Shown: positions 43,403 to 46,946 of the stretch, one piece after another
Position numbering within the stretch: the first letter of the stretch is position 1
How the letters are laid out: each line of letters starts with the position of its first letter
Assembly (NCBI RefSeq): GCF_001646665.1
Contig: NZ_LWBU01000001.1
Location: forward strand, 60,650 to 107,595
DNA: 46,946 nt
From: Streptomyces noursei
Lineage (GTDB): Bacteria; Actinomycetota; Actinomycetes; Streptomycetales; Streptomycetaceae
Direction of reading: 5' to 3'
Notes under the pieces: generated by a model
Seen by the model: only the letters and a program-made list of their open reading frames with translations
Told to the model about the DNA's origin: nothing
Databases searched by the model: none
Program-made: the position numbers and the translations under genes

Positions 43403-44296
43403 ATGGCACGCAGCACGGACGCCACGACCATGCGACGCGCACTGCGCAGGGAAGTACCGAGCACCGTCGGCCTCCTCGCCGACGACGAGGACTTCACCGC
43501 GATGCGCCGCCGCTACCGCACCTTCACGTTCGACGACCACGAGACGTACCTCGCCCGCGTCGAGGAGCTCCTCGAAACCCTCGCCACCGAAGGCGGGCAC
43601 ACCACCGTCGCCCTCTTCGACCCCGAGGACTACGCCGACTACTGCACGCGCACAGGACTCGACCCCGACAGCCCCGCCAGCCGCAGCCGCTTCACCGCCG
43701 AGGTCGCCGCCACCGGCGCCTCCGTCGCCTACACCGGCCAGCCCATCGACAGCCTCGTCCCGCTCCTCGTCCACCGCGCCGTCCGACAGGCCACCTGGGA
43801 GTACGCCACCATGCTCCTCACCGACATCGGCGAATGCGCCGACTGCGGCCAGGACATCGGCCGCTCCGCGTTCGACCAGGCATCCCACACACTGGCCCGG
43901 CTGCTCGAAGAAGCCGGCCCCGGCACCCACCACCTCGTCTGCAGCGTCCCCGCCGACGAACAGCTCCTCGCCGTCCTCCACGCCGAACGGCCCCCCACCG
44001 GCCCCGCCGTGCTCGACCCCACCGAAGCAGCCGAATTCGTCACCGTCCTCGCGGCCGGCATCGCCCTCGAAAGCCCCGGGGGCCTCGTCCTGCGCACCAC
44101 CACCCCGGCCGCTCCCGACCGCGTCCACGGCTGGCGCCTCGACCGCGGCCGCCTCACCCCCCTCACCGAGGCCGAGGTCTTCAACGCGTACTGCACCGAC
44201 GCCGACACCGGGGAGCCCCTCCCACCGGAACCAGGCGTCGACTACCGCGCCGGCTTCCCCCTCACCCCCGACGACCAGTGGCCCACCCACCACTGA
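43403..44296 (+). CDS. Unknown 297-aa protein downstream of the MFS gene
   Basis: I do not recognise a family. The protein is soluble and acidic, with an N-terminal basic helix (TTMRRALRREVPSTVG), a repeated DDEDFTAMRRRYRTFTFDDHETYLARVEELLETL region, a short CxxC (ECADCGQDIGRS) near residue 150 that could bind metal, and an HHLVCSVPADEQLLAVLHAERPP segment. There are no membrane helices. ATG 43403 has a strong SD (AAGGGGGAG). It follows the MFS gene by 13 bp, so it is likely cotranscribed, and ends in a terminator hairpin shared with ptsI. GC3 is coding-like throughout. Confidence 0.85.
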   Translation: MARSTDATTMRRALRREVPSTVGLLADDEDFTAMRRRYRTFTFDDHETYLARVEELLETLATEGGHTTVALFDPEDYADYCTRTGLDPDSPASRSRFTAEVAATGASVAYTGQPIDSLVPLLVHRAVRQATWEYATMLLTDIGECADCGQDIGRSAFDQASHTLARLLEEAGPGTHHLVCSVPADEQLLAVLHAERPPTGPAVLDPTEAAEFVTVLAAGIALESPGGLVLRTTTPAAPDRVHGWRLDRGRLTPLTEAEVFNAYCTDADTGEPLPPEPGVDYRAGFPLTPDDQWPTHH

Positions 44297-44311
44297 TCCC
44301 GGACAGCGAAA

Positions 44312-44345
44312 AGGGGCTTCCCCGCCCACCGGCGGGAAAGCCCCT
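44312..44345. terminator. Bidirectional terminator between the unknown gene and ptsI
   Basis: AGGGGCTTCCCCGCC (44312-44326) pairs with GGCGGGAAAGCCCCT (44331-44345) with one mismatch and a 4-nt loop (CACC). The upstream AAAA run is a U-tract on the minus strand, so the structure is efficient for ptsI. This is the clearest terminator in the window. Confidence 0.85.
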
Positions 44346-44365
44346 CCACGACCCGCGCCCGGGGA

Positions 44366-46036
44366 CTATTCCCCCGACAGCACCGCCTGCGCGGCCAGCC
44401 GCGCCTCCTCGGCGGTGTCCGTGGCACGCGCGGCCGCCGCCGCCCGCTCGCACTGCGCCAGCGTGTACTTGGCCAGGGTCGCCCGCACATACGGAATCGA
44501 CGCGGAACCCATCGACAGCGAGGTGACCCCCAGGCCCGTCAGCACACACGCCAGCAGCGGATCCGCGGCCGCCTCACCGCACACACCGCAGCTCTTGCCC
44601 TCGGCCCTCGCCGCCTCCGCGGCGAGCGCCACCAGGTCGAGGAGCGCCGGCTGCCACGGGTCCTGCAACCGCGACACCGCACCCACCTGCCGGTCGGCGG
44701 CGAACGTGTACTGCGCCAGGTCGTTCGTCCCCAGCGACAGGAACTCCACCTCCTGCAGAAGGGAACGCGCCCGCAGCGCCGCCGACGGGATCTCCACCAT
44801 GGCACCGAACTTCGCCCGCAGCCCCGCCTGACGGCACGCCTCCGCGAAGGCCCTGGCATCCGTACGGTCCGCCACCATCGGCGCCATGACCTCGAGGTAC
44901 ACCGGCAGCCCCTCGGCCGCCTTCGACAGCGCCGACAGCTGCGTCCGCAGCACCTCCGGGTGGTCCAGCAGCGTTCGCAGCCCCCGCACACCCAGCGCCG
45001 GGTTGGGCTCGTCGGCGGGCGTCAGGAAGTCCAGCGGCTTGTCCGCACCCGCGTCCAGCACCCGCACGACCACCCGGCCCTCGGGGAAGGCCTCCAGCAC
45101 CTTGCGGTACGCCTCGACCTGCTTGGCCTCCGACGGCGCCTTCTCGCTGTCGTCCAGGAAGAGGAACTCGGTGCGGAACAGCCCCACACCCTCGGCCCCG
45201 GCCTCCACGGCCGCCGGCACATCGGCCGGCCCGCCGACGTTCGCCAGCAGCGGCACCTTGTGCCCGTCCGACGTCGCACCCGGACCGGTGGCCGCCGACA
45301 GCGCCGCCTTGCGCGCGGCAGCCGCCTGCTCGAGCTCCGCCCGCTTCAGGTCGCTCGGCTCCACGAAGATCTCACCCGTGCTGCCGTCCACCGCGATCAC
45401 GGTGCCCTCGGCCAGCTCCCCGGCCCCGGGCAGCGCGACCACGGCGGGCACACCCAGCGCCCGCGCCAGGATGGCGCTGTGGCTGGTCGGCCCGCCCTCC
45501 TCCGTCACGAACCCCAGCACCAGGGCCGGGTCCAGCAGCGCCGTGTCCGCCGGAGCCAGATCCCGCGCGATGAGCACGTACGGCTCGTCGCTGTCCGGCA
45601 CACCCGGCATCGGTACACCCAGCAGCCGCGCCACGATCCGGTTCCGCACGTCGTCCAGGTCCGCGACCCGCCCCGCCAGGTACTCCCCGGCACCGGCGAG
45701 CAGCGCCCGGTAGGCGGCGAACGCGTCGTACACGGCCCGCTCGGCCGTGCTCCCCACGGCGATACGACGCTCGACGTCGGCCATCAGCTCGGGGTCCTGG
45801 GCCATCATGGCCTGCGCCTCGAGCACCGCCTGCGCCTCGCCGCCGGCCAGGTTGCCGCGCGCGATGAGGTCGGCCGCCACCGCCTCGACGGCCTGGCGGG
45901 CGCGCCCCTGTTCGCGCTCCGCCTCCTCGGCCGGGATCTGCTTCGCCGGCGGTTCGAGGACGGCCGTGCCCATGTGGCGGACCTCGCCGATCGCCACACC
46001 GTGGCTCACGCCGACGCCCCGCAGCGTTGTCTCCAT
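44366..46036 (-). CDS. ptsI: PTS enzyme I (phosphoenolpyruvate-protein phosphotransferase)
   Basis: A 556-aa enzyme I, the first phosphotransfer step of the sugar PTS. The phosphohistidine is H186 in EEGGPTSHSAILARALGVPAVV. PEP-binding motifs LFRTEFLFLDDSEKAPSEAKQ and FGAMVEIPSAALRARSLLQEVEFLSLGTNDLAQYTFA are complete, and the catalytic Cys is in SCGVCGEAAADPLL. ATG 46036 is preferred since the family N-terminus ETTLRGVGVSHGVAIG starts there; the frame upstream continues into the crr end. AGGTG lies only a few nt before it. It is 83 bp downstream of crr, as in other streptomycete crr-ptsI operons. The partner HPr is not in the window. Confidence 0.97.
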   Translation of the reverse strand: METTLRGVGVSHGVAIGEVRHMGTAVLEPPAKQIPAEEAEREQGRARQAVEAVAADLIARGNLAGGEAQAVLEAQAMMAQDPELMADVERRIAVGSTAERAVYDAFAAYRALLAGAGEYLAGRVADLDDVRNRIVARLLGVPMPGVPDSDEPYVLIARDLAPADTALLDPALVLGFVTEEGGPTSHSAILARALGVPAVVALPGAGELAEGTVIAVDGSTGEIFVEPSDLKRAELEQAAAARKAALSAATGPGATSDGHKVPLLANVGGPADVPAAVEAGAEGVGLFRTEFLFLDDSEKAPSEAKQVEAYRKVLEAFPEGRVVVRVLDAGADKPLDFLTPADEPNPALGVRGLRTLLDHPEVLRTQLSALSKAAEGLPVYLEVMAPMVADRTDARAFAEACRQAGLRAKFGAMVEIPSAALRARSLLQEVEFLSLGTNDLAQYTFAADRQVGAVSRLQDPWQPALLDLVALAAEAARAEGKSCGVCGEAAADPLLACVLTGLGVTSLSMGSASIPYVRATLAKYTLAQCERAAAAARATDTAEEARLAAQAVLSGE

Positions 46037-46119
46037 TACACCTGTCTCCGATCGAGTGGCGGCCGGACCGCCACGTTGTATGTCCCGACCCGCTGCAGCC
46101 GCCGACGGCGGCACTGACG

Positions 46120-46569
46120 TCACCGCCAGGAGAAGAGGGAGTCGCCGGCCTTCACGTCGCCGTCCTCGACGACGTCGTTCAGGGAGTCGGCGGTGGCCTC
46201 CAGGGCCACGACGGGGCAGATCGGCGACTTGCCGGCCGCTTCGACGGCGGCGGGGTCCCAGCGCACGACGGCCTGGCCGCGCGTCACGGTGTCCCCCTTC
46301 TTCACGAGAAGCTCGAAGCCCTCGCCGTTCAGCTGCACGGTGTCGATGCCGAGGTGCGTGAGCACCCCGTGCCCTTCGCCGTCCACGACCACGAAGGCGT
46401 GCGGGTGCAGGGACACGACGATGCCGTCCACGGGCGCCACGGCCGCCGAGGCCTCACGCACGGGATCGATGGCGGTACCCGGGCCGACCATGGCCCCGGA
46501 GAAGACCGGGTCGGGCACGGCGGCGAGTCCGATGGCGCGGCCCTCGAGCGGCGACGTCACGGTGGTCAT
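46120..46569 (-). CDS. crr: PTS glucose-type EIIA (Crr)
   Basis: A 149-aa EIIA-Glc family phosphocarrier. The phospho-His is H72 in HGVLTHLGIDTVQLNG, with the partner His in SLHPHAFVVVDGEGH. EGFELLVKKGDTVTRGQAVVRWD completes the beta-sandwich. It accepts phosphate from HPr and hands it to an EIIBC permease; in streptomycetes it serves N-acetylglucosamine uptake. ATG 46569 has GGGAGG with 6-nt spacing. The upstream region to 46810 has no gene and should contain its promoter. Confidence 0.96.
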   Translation of the reverse strand: MTTVTSPLEGRAIGLAAVPDPVFSGAMVGPGTAIDPVREASAAVAPVDGIVVSLHPHAFVVVDGEGHGVLTHLGIDTVQLNGEGFELLVKKGDTVTRGQAVVRWDPAAVEAAGKSPICPVVALEATADSLNDVVEDGDVKAGDSLFSWR

Positions 46570-46810
46570 GGGGAGCCTCCCAGGGGTGGAGATTCTGTGT
46601 CGCCGTCACTGCCTGTCCTGGACGGCGTACTGATCAGAAGCGTATGTCATGAGAAGTCCGGGTTCCGCCCGAGTAGTCCGGTTCGACGGCCTAGCGGCCA
46701 CCGGAAGCGATTTGCCTCAACTACCCACGGGCGGTAGGGTCGTACCCCTGCTTGACCACGACGCAACTCTGAGTCGGAGGTCGGCAGCGACTCTCACAAG
46801 CCGGATCCTA

Positions 46811-46839
46811 ACTGGTCTACACCACTGGTCTACACCTCT
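46811..46839. promoter_or_regulatory. Two overlapping DasR-type (dre) sites
   Basis: ACTGGTCTACACCACT (46811-46826) matches the dre consensus ACTGGTCTAGACCACT at 15 of 16 positions. ACTGGTCTACACCTCT (46824-46839) matches at 14 of 16. They share three bases. DasR is the N-acetylglucosamine-responsive GntR repressor of the PTS genes in Streptomyces. The pair is about 240-270 bp upstream of crr and about 45-70 bp upstream of a putative rrn promoter on the other side. Confidence 0.85.
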
Positions 46840-46859
46840 GTGTGCCCACGAGTGTGGTC

Positions 46860-46946
46860 AGGGGGTCGGAAAAAGGCTGATAGAGTCGGAGCCGCCGGAA
46901 AGGGAAAGCGCGAAAACGCAGAACGGCCCGGCAGCCCGCTCCAGCG
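46860..46946 (+). promoter_or_regulatory. Probable start of a ribosomal RNA operon leader (right edge)
   Basis: The plus strand reads ...tgatagagtcggagccgccggaaagggaaagcgcgaaaacg..., which resembles the conserved leader upstream of streptomycete 16S rRNA genes. TAGAGT at 46881-46886 is a good -10; an upstream TGGTCA is a poor -35 at 20-bp spacing. No rRNA gene itself is within the window. This rests on recall of leader sequences and was not verified. Confidence 0.5.

Overview
The window is a high-GC actinobacterial chromosome segment, almost certainly Streptomyces. Coding frames have near-saturated GC3 and many GTG starts and 4-nt ATGA/GTGA overlaps. Genus hallmarks include a conservon (cvnABCD), a crr-ptsI pair with tandem DasR-type sites, and a right edge that resembles the leader of a streptomycete rRNA operon. 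No insertion sequence, prophage, CRISPR array or tRNA was seen.

Left part (1-4.2 kb): a partial FtsK/TraB-like P-loop protein and a 64-aa membrane protein on the minus strand, then an ankyrin-repeat protein, a tiny peptide ending in three cysteines, and a HEAT-repeat protein on the plus strand. 4.3-11.5 kb: a translationally coupled operon of two GT4 glycosyltransferases, an SGNH hydrolase and a 1243-aa ATP-dependent 5-oxoprolinase (HyuA-HyuB fusion). It converges on a second 5-oxoproline system, an MFS transporter with pxpA-pxpB-pxpC (13.8-15.1 kb to 11.5 kb, minus), with a divergent GntR/FCD regulator whose likely operator sits inside the transporter promoter.

16.3-23.7 kb: the most unusual locus. 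Three co-directional genes have the architecture of a MukF/MukE/MukB-type condensin (Mks or Wadjet JetABC-like): a kleisin-like protein, a small winged-helix-like partner and a 1580-aa SMC-like ATPase with atypical Walker A and Walker B motifs. No JetD/MksG nuclease gene is present in the window, and a terminator-like hairpin and an opposing GAPDH gene close the operon.

23.8-31.4 kb: GAPDH, a GlxA-type (DJ-1/AraC) regulator, a membrane protein with an Arg/Ala-rich tail, and the conservon cvnABCD. 31.4-38 kb: glpF-glpK glycerol uptake, a VanX-like D,D-dipeptidase, a NUDIX hydrolase and a GH31 alpha-glucosidase. 38.2-44.3 kb: acetoacetyl-CoA synthetase with a coupled GNAT acetyltransferase, a MocR regulator divergent from an MFS transporter, and an unknown 297-aa protein. 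44.4-46.9 kb: ptsI and crr of the sugar PTS, with overlapping dre sites upstream and the putative rrn leader at the edge. The common theme of the right half is carbon uptake (glycerol, glucosides, PTS sugars), but functional links between the blocks are inferred from position only.
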